Source: Dryas octopetala
Taxonomy: Eukaryota; Streptophyta; Magnoliopsida; Rosales; Rosaceae
NCBI GenBank assembly: GCA_963921425.1
Contig: OY992835.1
Coordinates: 26,115,322-26,179,321 of the forward strand
Reading direction: 5' to 3'
Length of the DNA: 64,000 nt
Shown piece after piece: positions 36,686 through 48,600 of this stretch. Position numbers and translations under genes: made by a program. Numbering within the stretch: position 1 is the first letter of the stretch; each line of letters opens with the position of its first letter. The notes beneath the pieces were generated by a model that saw only the letters and a list, made by a program, of their open reading frames with translations, did not search any database and was not told the DNA's origin.

Positions 36686-38228
36686 AGAGTTCGTTGGGAG
36701 ATTTGTGGTTAGAGTTGCGGCGAGGCGTGCGCTTAGGGCTTCCGTGAAGCAGGAGGCGACACGTTGCATGGAGTCGCCGAGAGGCGTCACCACTCGATTC
36801 AGGTGCTGGAGATACCTTCTTGCTAGCATGTAGTCTTCTTTTGCAACGGCCTCAGCACAAGCTAGGAGGAGGTGCACCAGTTGGAGCCCACTATCTTGTT
36901 CCTGCATACATATATATGGATATTGTGGGATGGTGTCAAATTCTTATATCATTTGGAATTCCAAGCAGAACTCTTTTTTTATTTACAAATCAATTAAGAT
37001 TTGAAGGTGTTGGCCTTCTAATATTGTAAATTTGTAAGAAAGAATATATAATTAGCCGGTTTAATTTCTTGAGTGATTTCGTTTTAAAAGTATGTTCATT
37101 TATGAATTAATTATGCATGTGGGATCTAAGCTTCCATTCCGCATGTATCCATGCATCTTGTATGTAATTTTTTATATGGAAATTAGATTGATGCACAAAA
37201 TATAACTGAAAGATTAAGCTAGAGAATATCACCTGCTCAGAGGCAACAGGAAGAGTAGGCACCATCATACTATAATTAAGGTTCTGGTGCTGGCCATGGT
37301 GTTGGTGTTGATGTTGATGATGGTGTTGGTGTTGTTTTTGTGGGTGCAGCTGCTGCTGTGGGTGTTGCTTCTCTTGCTGGCGTTCGTGCTGCAATTGTTG
37401 TGAAAGTGGTGCGCTACAATTATTAATTGAGCCCATCTGATGATATGCTGCAGTACCACCCCTCGTGGTCTCTTCGGTCAATTGAGAATTACCTGCGGTA
37501 ACCAAGGAGGCTTCACTCACCGATTGCCCAAACCTTGAAGAATTTGGCATTGCCAAGCCGCAGTCCAAAGAAGTTGGAACTGTTTGATAAGATTGTGAGG
37601 AGCTTCCTGAAATACCAGACATGTTTGATGTTGTTGTTGGGTACGCTAAGAATGAGCCATCTCTTTGATAATCATCCAAGAAGTCTTCGATGGCAGGCAG
37701 TGTGTTCATGTTCTCTGGCTGTATGTATTGATTGACCGGAGAGTTAAAAACCCTTCGGAGAGGGCTAAGCCCCTTCCCTTTGCTGCTGCTGCTGCTGAAA
37801 GCTCCGAGGTGAGCCGACGAAAAGCGAGGAGGAGAGCAGCCTGAATGGCTCTGCCCCTGCATGGCTTGGACGTAGTTGTAATTGTAACCTTGAGTTGAAG
37901 CTGTTTGCTGTGAATTAGGCATATTATTTGGGACCGGCGATAACACCATGAAATCGGTGTCGAATTGTTCTGAGAATAAAGACTCCCATATAGTATGGTC
38001 TGGCGATTGGACTTCAACGTCACCATCTAGCTCGAACTTGAGACTTGGGAAGTTGAGGCTTGGTGGGGTTAGGCTACTCTGCTGATCCAAGTCAGAGGAT
38101 GGAGTAGGACTAATACTTTTCTTAGATTCAGAAACCATTGATTCGTTAGGAGAGGGTGGCTTGAGATCGGTGAATGAGTTCTCACTCTTGATAGAACCCA
38201 TGCTTCCACAAAGAGAATTAATCATCAT

Positions 38229-39495
38229 AATTTCCAGCTTCTATTTATTAACACTCCAATATATGACACTCTAGAAGCTCTTAATTTGACTCTTTCAAAG
38301 AGAGATCAAATTTTGCTTTCAATATTTTTGCTCTCATTAACCTACTAGCTAGCTATAGTAAGTAGCAGTCTTGCCACGTATGGAGTTTGTATGGTATAGA
38401 GAAAGAGCTAGCAGATGAAACTCTCTTTTCTCTCTAGTACTTATTATTTGGAGGGGTTTGTGTAGCACCTAGTACTCTAGATTGTGTAGGGACAACCCAA
38501 AACGAATGGCATGTGTTTGTAGGTTTATGATTAATCACCTCCATTTCATCACCTCTCTACTATGTTTTGCTGTTTTCTAGGTGATTCATTTTGTCATCTT
38601 TGCACCAGTTTTAACTGTATGTTACTCATCAGCATTGGGATGCCTAAAAGACGATCGAATTGCTTGGCCCCCACATTTCTTGGGCCGGCCCAGCTGAGAA
38701 CAAGGTTATGTTGGTATATATGATGGACCTTTTCTTAATTATTATTTGACTCAAGGGAATATGGGATTGGTCATTGGTTAAGGGAGAATCATAATTGAGA
38801 GAAAATCTAAGGAAAAATAGTTTCCTGAAATAAAAGGACAAAATCAGCAAAGAAGATAAATAGGACAAAAGTTTTTTTTTTTTTTTTTAAGGAACGAAAA
38901 GCTTTTTATCATCATAATTGCGAAAAGGACTTCAACAATACATAATGACAAATTAAGAGGGCACCAAGGCTTACACGTCTCTCTTTAGACTTTCTAAGAA
39001 AAATTGGTATAAAATTTGGTAGCTAGAGGTTCAAGGAAGGTACAAAAGTGATATTCGAAAGAGAAAGAGTGGTGTAATTAATCAAGGGTTTTTGTAATCC
39101 TAAGGGTGGTTTGGTGGTAAAGGATAAGATAATATTCATAAATGTAAGAATATCTGAATTAATTATGAAATTACCTAAGAAGAAAGTGGGTCGTTTGATT
39201 TTGCAAAAAGAAAAAAATAAATAGGTTGATGGTGGGTGGTGATAAGATTTGAAGAGAAGTGAGGGGCAAAATGAGAATAATAGAAAGAGAAGGGGATGGA
39301 TTTGAGAATATGAATGAAGTGGCAGCTGGAGGAGTGAGAGGGGTGAGGAAGAAAGTAGAAAGAGGCCAAGAAGGAGACATAGGCAAAGTCGTCGGATGTG
39401 GCGTCGGTGGCGCCGCCTAAGCCTTGGATTTGCCAAAGGAATGAAGTGCTTGTCCCAACTCCCAATCCCTTTTCCTCTAATCAAACCTCATAGGC

Positions 39496-39546
<51 letters not shown>

Positions 39547-41237
39547 CATAATCATATCAACAACATGCCTTGCATGTCCTTTTCCATATCTATCAATATA
39601 CTCTAATTGCTGCAGTCTTGCTTCAATATCAAATTAATATATTACTGTAATTTCACCAATCCTAGCTAGCTAGCTCCATATAATTAAGCTGCTATATGGC
39701 TTTTATATATATATATTATGTTAGTTCGATCGTAACAATTCATTACATGATTTTCGTATGGATATATTGAGCATAAATATTGTTACAAGACCAATTAAGT
39801 CGTTCATTATTTCTTTAATTGGTATGTAACTAGGTTAATCAACCTGATCATGTACGTACGTAGAAGTTTGAACATTCAACTATAAAACTAATTGATCGAC
39901 AACAAATGGAGAAGCCTGATGCATGTGGGATATACGTACTCTCAATATGCTGATATATGCATGCCCAAGAAACAGGCACAGAGACTACAATATAATCTAA
40001 ATACAACATTGTTTGTGAAACCCCTTCCTCTCCTGAATCACGTAAATAAATTAATTAACATTGTTTTATTCCTTGTTTTAATCTCCTAAAACATATGCAT
40101 AGCAATGGACAATGGTTGTCTTACTGGAGGTGGAGGTATTTCTATTCCATATATGCACTTAATTCCTAATTAACAAATAAAGACCACATGAATGAAAACT
40201 CAAAACAGTAAAATTTAAGCTACGTCCGATCCATCGTCTACTAGCTTGGACTATATTCTGCCCAAGCATATGGCCAGGTCAGCAGTACTGCCTAGCTTGG
40301 AATCCTTATTAATCATATTATAAATGTTGTTGAACCTCTCCAGCTAGCTAGCTAGCTATCATTAGATGCTAGTGAGGCAAATTGCTGGCCGTTTTGCTTA
40401 CAGTTAATATTAATTTGTTTAATTTTTTGGATTGGGCCATTGGGGTTGGTCTTTCAGATATGGGTATGGACCATATGCGCATATGGTATAGGCTTGAAAG
40501 ACTCCTTGGATGGCCCCAGCCCATAAAAGAAATCGGGCTGGACTCTTATGATGGATGTGGGTCCAAGAGAGATGAGATCAGGGGCTAATATTAAGCCCAT
40601 ACAGATCCATACAAGGACATTACTTTAATCGTGGGCGTGGAAATTGTGATGGGGACCATGGGGTACTTAAAAGAGTTATAAGCTAAAGCCCTTTTACAAC
40701 CATGCGCTTCGCATTTTCTCCACAAGACAAAGCTTAGTGAGTCACCGACATATGACAAGTATCCCACACCAGGAAAAAGTTTAAGCCAAGTAACAGAACA
40801 ATATGCCCAAGTTTTATTAATTTCTGCATTGTTGCATACAGATTAAAACATGCAGATTTACATAAAATGAGCTTCTGTTATTGGATCTTTGGGAATTTAT
40901 AGGCCTTCAAATCAAGCAACACCCCCCTAAATTTGAAAAAGCAGATGTTTTTACTCGCATAGAATCTATACTCTGTCCAACACATCAATTCTACATCTTG
41001 CCAAAGGACATTCACATGTCTTTGTTTGTAGTGAAAATGATAAAATTTCCCCAACTTTTTGCTTGTAGTTGGATCTTTATCATCTACTGTCCTCATTATC
41101 CACACAACACACTCATCTTCCACAATGTGATAATGCTCTGAAACCTATTCACAGGAAAACAATTATTCATAATTTCATAGGAAAGCCTAGTAGCTAGCTA
41201 GGTTGCAGTATCCCTAGGTCTCATCTCCATTGTTGCC
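38229..41237. other. Intergenic: RAM1 upstream region and Ole e 1-like gene upstream region
   Basis: This holds the presumed RAM1 promoter (38.23-39 kb), a CT microsatellite (39501-39542), many AGCTAGCTAGC runs and an 18-bp perfect palindrome at 40470-40487. Around 39.02-39.48 kb three minus-strand frames are open together, but the strand is simply pyrimidine-rich and resembles no family I know. I call no gene here. Confidence 0.5.
39501..39542. repeat. CT microsatellite
   Basis: About 21 uninterrupted CT units, 1.3 kb upstream of the RAM1 start codon. Confidence 0.9.
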
Positions 41238-41924
41238 ATGAATCCAACAAGTCTACTTGTTATTATTTCATCTTTGTTCTTCCAGTCAGTAGTATTTGTG
41301 GGAGTTGAATCAGCAAGAACTAGGCCAGTCAAAACGAACTCCCAGATTCTCGTAATGGGTCTTGTTTATTGTGACATCTGCTCCAACAACACCTTCTCCA
41401 GACACAGCTACTTCATACCAGGTGACATATCTCAACTAACCATTATACTAGTTTAAAGTTTTGTTTGAAGTTATGCTTAAATGTTTAATTGACATTCAAA
41501 AGTGTACTAATTAATTTGTTGAAAGTCAAGCAGATGATTTACATTTCCAAGTCCTAATTCTAGCTAGCTTTCACCACTAGGTGCTGAAGTTAAAATAGAT
41601 TGCACATTCAAAGTAGTCTCACCAAGAACCGCAGAGCATATATCATTCTCAGTGAATAGAACTACAAACAGATATGGGGTTTACAAGTTGGAAATCCCAT
41701 CTGTCGAGGGAATCAAATGTGCAGATGACTCTGCAATAGTGTCTTCCTGCCAGGCAAGCTTAATGTGGACTAGATCTTCAGCATGCAATGTTCCTGGTTA
41801 CAAATCCACATCAGAGGAAATAGCAATCAAGTCAAAACAAGCCAATCTCTGCATCTACAGCCTAAACGCTTTGAATTTCAGACCATCAAAGAGAGACATT
41901 ACCTTATGTGGGAGTAAAAACTAA
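41238..41924 (+). CDS. Pollen Ole e 1 allergen and extensin family protein
   Basis: Two exons, 41238-41421 and 41581-41924, join in phase 1 and give 175 aa. A signal peptide is plain: a hydrophobic run LLVIISSLFFQSVVFVG ends near VESA/RT at residue 26. The mature part begins with a beta-strand motif (ILVMGLVYCDICSNNTFSRHSYFIPG) typical of the Ole e 1 family. It continues with GAEVKIDCTF, YGVYKLEIP, six or more Cys, and a C-terminal Cys (TLCGSKN). Proteins of this family are secreted to the cell wall or apoplast, and their biochemical role is mostly unknown. Length is normal. Family assignment is good; subfamily and expression cannot be read from sequence. Confidence 0.85.
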
Positions 41925-43205
41925 AGATTATTTCTGAATTTCTTAATTACCAGCATGGATTTAACTCCTGTGTTTCTCTGTCAATTAATTACCTAGCTCC
42001 CACTCCTTCTCTCCTTAATTACATCCAAGACCATCTTATCCTTCCATCATCCTCATGGTTCTTTCAGTTCCATATTGGACTCATAATCCAAAAAACCAGT
42101 ACCTTGGATTCCCTTTCTCCTTTTAGCCCATCAACAAGATAAGATGGTCTTTATTTTTTCTTTTCTGCATTACTTGTGTGGTTGTTTGTGCTATATATAT
42201 TACAATTAATGTTATAAAATATTCTTGCATGTATAGTTTCTGATGCAAGGAACCTGATGGCTGATTGTTGAAAGTATTTTATTTAGTTTCTTGTGTTATG
42301 AAATGTATATATTAATATTGAAATTACAAATGAAACACAAATGGGATGCACAAACAAACAAACGAGGTGGGCAATTTATATATATACAATCAGATAATAA
42401 GGAGAGCAGAGTGAAGAAAAAAAATGAGTAAACTATGCTACATATATATTTTCTCACAATCAACTTGAGAATTAATGCTACCCTAATCGTTGAGATTAAG
42501 TAGTTCTTTGGAATTTGGATGACCAACAATTAAAAGTCTCTTAAAAAATGCAAATCATTCCTTCACATGACCAAGCAGGCAAAGAACTCTTCAGAAATGC
42601 CAAGCTGACTCTTTCTTTCCTCTGTTTTATTTTTGGGCATGTGATTCATTCCTTCATAATTAGGTACGCATAATTAGTTATCTTGTGAATAACTAAAAAT
42701 AAAATAAAATTCCTTTAATCTTCGTAGTTCCAATTTAAAAGGAGATGATGGGTAATGAGAATTTGGTATATATTTTGAGTTACATACTTTACATTACTTT
42801 CTAGCTTCAAGTAATGAAGCAGCAACCAAAATAGTTTCTATGATATCCTTAATTAGTAATTGTATGTTAAGCATTAATGAAAGTACAGGAGCAGAACAGA
42901 ATTGAAGTAAATCAATCCTTTTCATTTTCAATGCTAATTAAATGAAAGAATCAAATCACTAACTAGCAAAGTAGCAAGCAAATTAAATGGCCAAAAAAAT
43001 ACAAGGGGGAAATTAAATTGCAAGAATAAAGAAAATTAAGAGTTGGAAGTAATTTTTAAAATGGTGAGCGACCAATGCAATGGAATGGGGTCTTTGGCCA
43101 TTTCAGCTGATCGATCAACAACAAAATCACGGGATACGATATGATATGATATGAGCCGAAATTCCGAATTACAGATGCATAATGCATTTCCATGCTTAAT
43201 TAATT
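41925..43205. other. Intergenic between convergent genes
   Basis: AT-rich 3' flanks of the Ole e 1-like gene and the EXO70 gene. I see no gene or element here. A short ATATGAT repeat lies near 43139-43152. Confidence 0.5.
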
Positions 43206-45215
43206 TCATGGTTTCTTCCTAAACATTCCGGTGTTGTTGGGGTTTCCATCAAATAGCTCATCAATGTTGGTCTCTATATCTTCTGGCTGGAACTTTATGT
43301 ACTTCTCTGTTTGCCTCCCCGCGTCGAACACTTGCGAGAACCTCCCCAAGAATGACCGGTAGGCCGGAATGACCACCGCCGATATGGAAACCCTGAGCTC
43401 CGACTGAAGCTGCTCGTCGCTGACCACCCACGTGCTCTGCGTCTTGTGGATGTCGTCGAACAAGGCGTTGAAGCTCTTGAACCTCTCCTTGAGCACCGGC
43501 TTGGCCACCTTCCCATTGACGGTGAGCCCCTCGTGGCTCAAACAGTTGAGCAGCCGATTCCACGTCTCCCTCTGGTAGTTCTTGTGGTACTGCCTGAGCT
43601 CCGAGGAGCGCCTCCGGCACCACCTGTCGCCCATGCAGGTGTGGATCTCCGCCGACCCTTTGATCTTTTGCAAGATGTAGCGGCCGTTGTTCATCATGAA
43701 GATGTTACTCAACGCCACGTCCTTGTAGAGCTTGGCCTTGGCCTCCAGGTTGGAGTCCAACAAAGCCATCACTCGCATCATTTCCACCGAGAAAGGGGAT
43801 TCCTCCGGGACGGCAGTGGCTGCGTTGGCGTCGCCTGCGTCGTAGTCCTGATCGTGAGGTCTGCTTGTGGAGTCGGCGCGTTCGATCTTGGAATGCTCTT
43901 TGAAGACTTGTTCCAGAGTCTCCCTGTATTCACATGCGTACCTCAGGTAATTCATGGTGTAACGGGTCAACGGGTGGACTGCACCGCCCGGAACCGGGTT
44001 CTTCCCCGTCTCCGCCTTGATCGAGTTCTCCAGATCACAGAAAATGCATATGGCCGCCTCCCCAAGGCGGCTACGTGCCATGGTGGCCTCCGCCACCGGG
44101 AAGAGATTCTCCATCTTGGGAACCACCTCTCGCAGGGTCTCGTACATGTCCAGCGTCTTGAACAGCTTCTCCGCGGAGCGCTTGGACATGGCGATTCCCT
44201 CGGCGAAATTGAGGAGCTGGATCAAGACTCCTCTGGTGAGGTTGGTGAAGAGGCTCGCCGAGACTGAGGGATACTCGGAGAAGACGGCCTCGGCCAGCTT
44301 ACGTTCGCCGGTGAAGTAGACGGTGGCGCATTCCTTGAAGGCCTTGACCCAGGAGTTGATCTCTCTCTCGAGAGCCTCCCATTGCATTTTCTGGATGTCG
44401 TCGAGGCTGTGCTTCTCTAGGCCTAGCTTCTGCAGGCTCTCTTCGAATGCGTGCCTCCTTGAGATAATGTAAACCTCGCAACACTCTGATTCGTATCCGC
44501 CTGAGATCATCTCCTTGGCTATCTTGTTCAGATTCACCACCACCTCGTGAGCATATCCCGGAAATTGATCAACTTCCTCATCGTGTAATTCTCCTTTGCC
44601 CGACGACGACTCAGGGTCGGGCAATACGCAGCGGTCTTGGTCTTCATTCTTATCTTTCTGATCCGGATGGGAGTCCGGGGGACAGGTTTTAGATTCGTCC
44701 AGAAGGATCCTGAATTCGTCTTCCAGATGGGACAAGGCTCGCTGTTGAATGCTTCCTAGGCGATTGATCAATGCACCGTGACTCTCTTCCAATTTCGATC
44801 CGAAATGAATCGAGAGAGACCTGCCCAGCCTCGCTATCCGATCCACGCCTTCCAGAAACACTGCCTGTTTGCCCATCTTCTCGTCCACCAAATCCAAGAA
44901 CTTTTCAACAAGCCGGGGGACCTCTTCTGGGATGGTAATAACGACGTCGTTTCCCTCCTCCTCCTCCTCTGCGCTCTTGGAGATGAATTGGTCGATGTCT
45001 TCAGAGACCTGCTCCAGGGTGGTATGTGGATCTTCTCCGGGTTCTGCTGCTGCTGCTGCTGCACCGCTCTCTTCGGTGCTCTCATCCTTGCCAATATCCC
45101 CGCAATCCTCCTGATCAGGATCGTCGTCCTTTTTCTTATCCATCTCCTCCGGTGCGTTGGGGGTGTCGCCTTCTTTCGGCTCATCCTTCTCTGGAAGCTT
45201 CGTCTCCATTCTCAA
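43206..45215 (-). CDS. EXO70: Exocyst subunit EXO70 family protein
   Basis: Single exon, 669 aa. The N-terminal ~110 residues are highly acidic with Lys clusters and a run of six Ala (GC-rich trinucleotide repeat near 45045-45062). An N-terminal helical segment follows (EEVPRLVEKFLDLVDEKM), then the EXO70 superhelix from about residue 280, with motifs such as GEAAICIFCDLENSI, VHPLTRYTMNYLRYACEYRE, DVALSNIFMMNNGRYIL, VISAVVIPAYRSFLGRF-like and KYIKFQPEDIE near the C-terminus. The exocyst tethers secretory vesicles to the plasma membrane. Intronless genes are usual for plant EXO70 clades other than A, and the acidic N-terminus suggests the C clade (tip growth), which I hold only as likely. Two in-frame ATGs (45215 and 45209) could start it. 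It is head to head with the next gene, 472 bp apart. Confidence 0.92.
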   Translation of the reverse strand: MRMETKLPEKDEPKEGDTPNAPEEMDKKKDDDPDQEDCGDIGKDESTEESGAAAAAAEPGEDPHTTLEQVSEDIDQFISKSAEEEEEGNDVVITIPEEVPRLVEKFLDLVDEKMGKQAVFLEGVDRIARLGRSLSIHFGSKLEESHGALINRLGSIQQRALSHLEDEFRILLDESKTCPPDSHPDQKDKNEDQDRCVLPDPESSSGKGELHDEEVDQFPGYAHEVVVNLNKIAKEMISGGYESECCEVYIISRRHAFEESLQKLGLEKHSLDDIQKMQWEALEREINSWVKAFKECATVYFTGERKLAEAVFSEYPSVSASLFTNLTRGVLIQLLNFAEGIAMSKRSAEKLFKTLDMYETLREVVPKMENLFPVAEATMARSRLGEAAICIFCDLENSIKAETGKNPVPGGAVHPLTRYTMNYLRYACEYRETLEQVFKEHSKIERADSTSRPHDQDYDAGDANAATAVPEESPFSVEMMRVMALLDSNLEAKAKLYKDVALSNIFMMNNGRYILQKIKGSAEIHTCMGDRWCRRRSSELRQYHKNYQRETWNRLLNCLSHEGLTVNGKVAKPVLKERFKSFNALFDDIHKTQSTWVVSDEQLQSELRVSISAVVIPAYRSFLGRFSQVFDAGRQTEKYIKFQPEDIETNIDELFDGNPNNTGMFRKKP

Positions 45216-45687
45216 TATTGATTTAGGAAATGTGAGAGGAGGGCGGATAACTATCCCTTCATTCTATTCTCTTTCTCTATCAATCGATCAGCCATTTTTT
45301 TTTCTTTCGTTTAAGGGATTAAAATGGTCGTTGTAAAGGCCGCGAGGGATCGAGAGGGTGGCAAGGGGAATGTACGGACGTAATATTTTCTGGAGCTACA
45401 ATTGCTTTGGGCGTTTCTTTGTTGGGTAGTTGATTGGAATGCTTTGACCGTTGACCGCCCTTCCTCCCAACCATCTTTCTGTGCTCGCCACGTCTTCTAG
45501 TCCTTTCTATTAGTAGTGGGCCACCGACTCAAACAAACTGGGCTGGATTGGAACCGAGAATAATCCGGCCCAACCCAAATCCACTCAACTCTGTTTCACT
45601 TCGGTTCAGTTCAGTCGGCAGGAGATCTGTACTCTGTGCCTTCAGATCCCATATCCAATAACAGACACAATTGAAAACAAGGAAAAG
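45216..45687. promoter_or_regulatory. Shared promoter region between divergent genes
   Basis: Only 472 bp separate the start codons of EXO70 (-) and the fucosyltransferase-like gene (+), so both promoters and 5' leaders must fit in it. It has pyrimidine-rich patches on both strands and a GGCCCAACCC element near 45570, like the site II/telo-box-type motifs of housekeeping promoters. No TATA box is obvious. Confidence 0.6.
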
Positions 45688-48600
45688 ATGAGCACTCTCA
45701 GTCTCACATGGAGAAGAAGACGGGTTTCTGTAGGCTCAATTCTCATAGTGTGTGCAATATTTGCTTTCCTGGGGATTTTACTGCTTGATCTTCCAACGAG
45801 CACTTATTTCCCTATTCAAATTGAAAATGCGGGTGGTGGAGTCACAGTTGGGCTTCGTTCCAAGCCTCAGAGTCAGAGTAAGAGCAAATCGACCTCGTCG
45901 TGTGCTACGGTGGAAGAGATGGGAAAGGACTTCAACGGAGGCTTTTGGAACCAAAGTTTCAAAGTGAGGGAATTTATTCACCACCACTTTGCCTTGAATG
46001 GTACTCTCCATTTTTGCTCATTTTTAGTTTTTATTGTTAGCTATAGTCTAGTCTTGCAGTAGTAATCTTGTATAAGAAACAACATACATGCTAGCTGATT
46101 CATTACAGTCACAAGCATTGCAGTGATTACTTCAGTGTTGGTCATTTTCACAGCTTCTTTAAGGTTTTACATTTAGGTGTTGTAATTGGTCGAGGACATA
46201 ACTTTCAATTGCCATTTGCATAAAAATTAGGATTAAATTCTTTCAGTCCATCTTTCAAATTATGTACTTATTGCTGCTAATATGTTCCACTCAAGTTGCT
46301 AATTTTTGAGTGTGGAACTTGTGATTCTTTTAATAACTTTTGAGAGATGGAAGCTCATATAGCTGGTCCACTTTCAGGTGCTTTTAGGGTCCGAAATCTT
46401 CCTCCCGAGCAGTTCTGTCAGCATGGCTTTGTGATGGGCAAAGCATCAGAAGCAGGTTTCGGGAATGAAATGTACAAAATCTTGAGTGGTGCAGCATTGA
46501 GTGTAATGTTAAACCGGTCCCTCATCATTGGGCAAACCAGGCATATTGGTTCTTTCTCAAGCCTTTCTTTTATGTATTTAGTAATTTTATTCCTGCAGTA
46601 ACCTCTGTTGTTAGAAAATTCCACTCTCGTTGCTTACCCTTAAATCATATCATTATATTGTATAGTGCTTCCTTTGAATGTTTGTAATACCATTCAGACC
46701 CAAATAAATAAAAAATTAATGTTTATAATAAGCATGCCCCAGAGCCAGAAGCGGTGCGGTTATGGGAACCAAAAAGGCTCATTAATTTTTTACACTCTAG
46801 TCATTTTAATGGATTGTTATTCATACAATAGGCTCAAAAAAGGCACATCCCTTGCATGTGTTTTTTGTAACTCTTTCAATGGTTTAGCCTAATAGAACCT
46901 AATACTGGGGTCCCAGACACAAGTGGAGTCACAATTATTAAGTTGCAGCAATATATGCTTTTGCTTGTGCTCACATCAACATTTGCTTATTTCAGGGGAA
47001 AATTCCCTTTTGGGGATTACATTTCTTATTCCAACCTTTCATTTACCATGAAAGAAATTAAGCATCTGTGGAGACTTAATAAATGTGGGAAGAAGTATGG
47101 AAGGCAACTGATCATGAGGACTGATGACTTTGAGAAGCCAAGAAAGACAAATGTCCTCTGTAGCAACTGGAGGAATTGGAAGCAACCTATTATATGGTAA
47201 AGTGAGAAACTTTTTGAGATTTAGCCCATAACTCACCCTCATGTATCATCACATGATCATTAACCTTAGTACTGCAGGTTCCAAGGTACAAATGATGCTG
47301 TGGCATCCCAGTTCTTTTTGAAGAATATACACCCTGAGATGAGAAATGCTGCTTCTAATTTATTTGGAAAGCCAGAGCTTCTCCATTCTCGTCCTAATGT
47401 GTTTGGGGAGCTGATGAGAGTGCTTATATCTCCTTCTGAGGATGTTGAGGAAGCTGTCAATTGGGTTCTCGGGGGAGTGGATCCTGATATTTCACTGCAC
47501 ATGCGAATGCTCATGAATAGGTATTGTAACCAACCATTTAGTTCGTTCCTTTATTGGGTAAATTTTGGATTAAAAATTATAACATTGGTGAGGTAAGGCG
47601 TCTTCATGGTTTTCTGTTTCTATTAATTGTTCATTTCTACCAGTGCAATGAAATTACAGAAATGGGTGCAGTTTAGTGGAAAGTTGAAAATTTTTACTGA
47701 AGTTGGCAGTTAAAAAATACCATTGGATTTGCTTGATAATTGCATCCATTTCATTACAAATATGAACACATATCAGAAAGCTCTCTCTCTCTCACACACA
47801 AACGTCACACATTCACCTAGGAATTCAATTAATGATGCAGGTTTTTTCCTTATGTATTTCATTTTCAGGTCTGGGAGAGCTGCACAGGCAGCATTGAACT
47901 GCATCAGAAAGGCCATGCACAATCTTGGCAAGGCCTCAAGAACCAAGGTGGTCATAGTGTCAGATACTCCCTCTCTTGTAAAGAGTATTACAGAAAATAT
48001 AAGTAAATTTGCAGAGGTAATTTTCTTGATGTGCGGAATGTTCCAAGTCATTGCATAACCAGAAATGTATCATTCGTGAAATTATAATAGTATCACCTGT
48101 GTGCATCTCCTATTTTTGGCCACACATCATAGAACTCTATGTAACTTTGCTCTTTTCTAAACTCTTAGTCAGGAATTCAAAATTAATTTCTTTCACCTAA
48201 ACGAGTTAAATAGTTTGCATCCTTTTGACTCTAATTCAATTGTGGTTTTCTTAGGTTATTCATTTTGATTATGAACTTTTCAAAGGAAATATATCTGACA
48301 GCAGTAAAGGATTGCACAGTTTGGATTTTAGAGTGAAAGATTGGGGACCAGCACCCAGATGGGTTGCGTTTGTGGACTTCTTTCTTGCATCGCGTGCCAA
48401 ACATGCTGTTGTGTCTGGGGCTCACAGGCGTGTTGGGACTACGTATGCTCAGTTAATTGCAGCACTGGCTGCAGCAAACAATCTTGGTACATACATACAT
48501 AGAATATTTGAATCATTCATTACTTTTAACATTTTGTTGCCAAAAGTGTTGTAAGTGTATTGTGTTCTATGTTTCTCAGGTGACGAATCAACCGGTTCTA

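Larger units (their letters stand above)
30793..38228 (-). pseudogene. RAM1: GRAS transcription factor RAM1, split by a copia element and carrying a nonsense codon
   Basis: Exon 1 is 37233-38228 (332 codons). Exon 2 runs from 36901 to 30793 but is interrupted by the retroelement at 31708-36680. The N-terminus has an acidic Ser/Pro region and a His/Gln-rich run (about 37270-37390). Exon 2 begins with the first leucine-heptad region ([20 protein letters not shown]). After the element come [17 protein letters not shown] (VHIID motif), the PFYRE-like region and SAW ending SAWRC. These stretches match what I recall of Medicago RAM1, the nuclear GRAS factor that drives lipid-supply genes and arbuscule branching in mycorrhiza. 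Without the element and one 5-bp target copy, exon 2 would be 1131 nt, a whole number of codons, but TAG at 31189-31191 stands where RAM1 has Gln (VEQEASHNGPY). Family certain, RAM1 identity probable. Confidence 0.82.

Noticed and set aside
39023-39484. Overlapping open minus-strand frames upstream of RAM1
   Set aside because: All three frames are open because the strand is pyrimidine-rich. Ser/Leu/Phe-rich translations, no splice logic and no recognisable family.
40470-40487. 18-bp perfect palindrome ACCATATGCGCATATGGT
   Set aside because: Striking but isolated, with no neighbouring repeat or gene logic. Chance or an unknown dimer-binding site cannot be told apart.
43446-44319. Plus-strand frames of up to 273 residues opposite EXO70
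   Set aside because: Shadows of the GC-rich EXO70 coding sequence; no family features.
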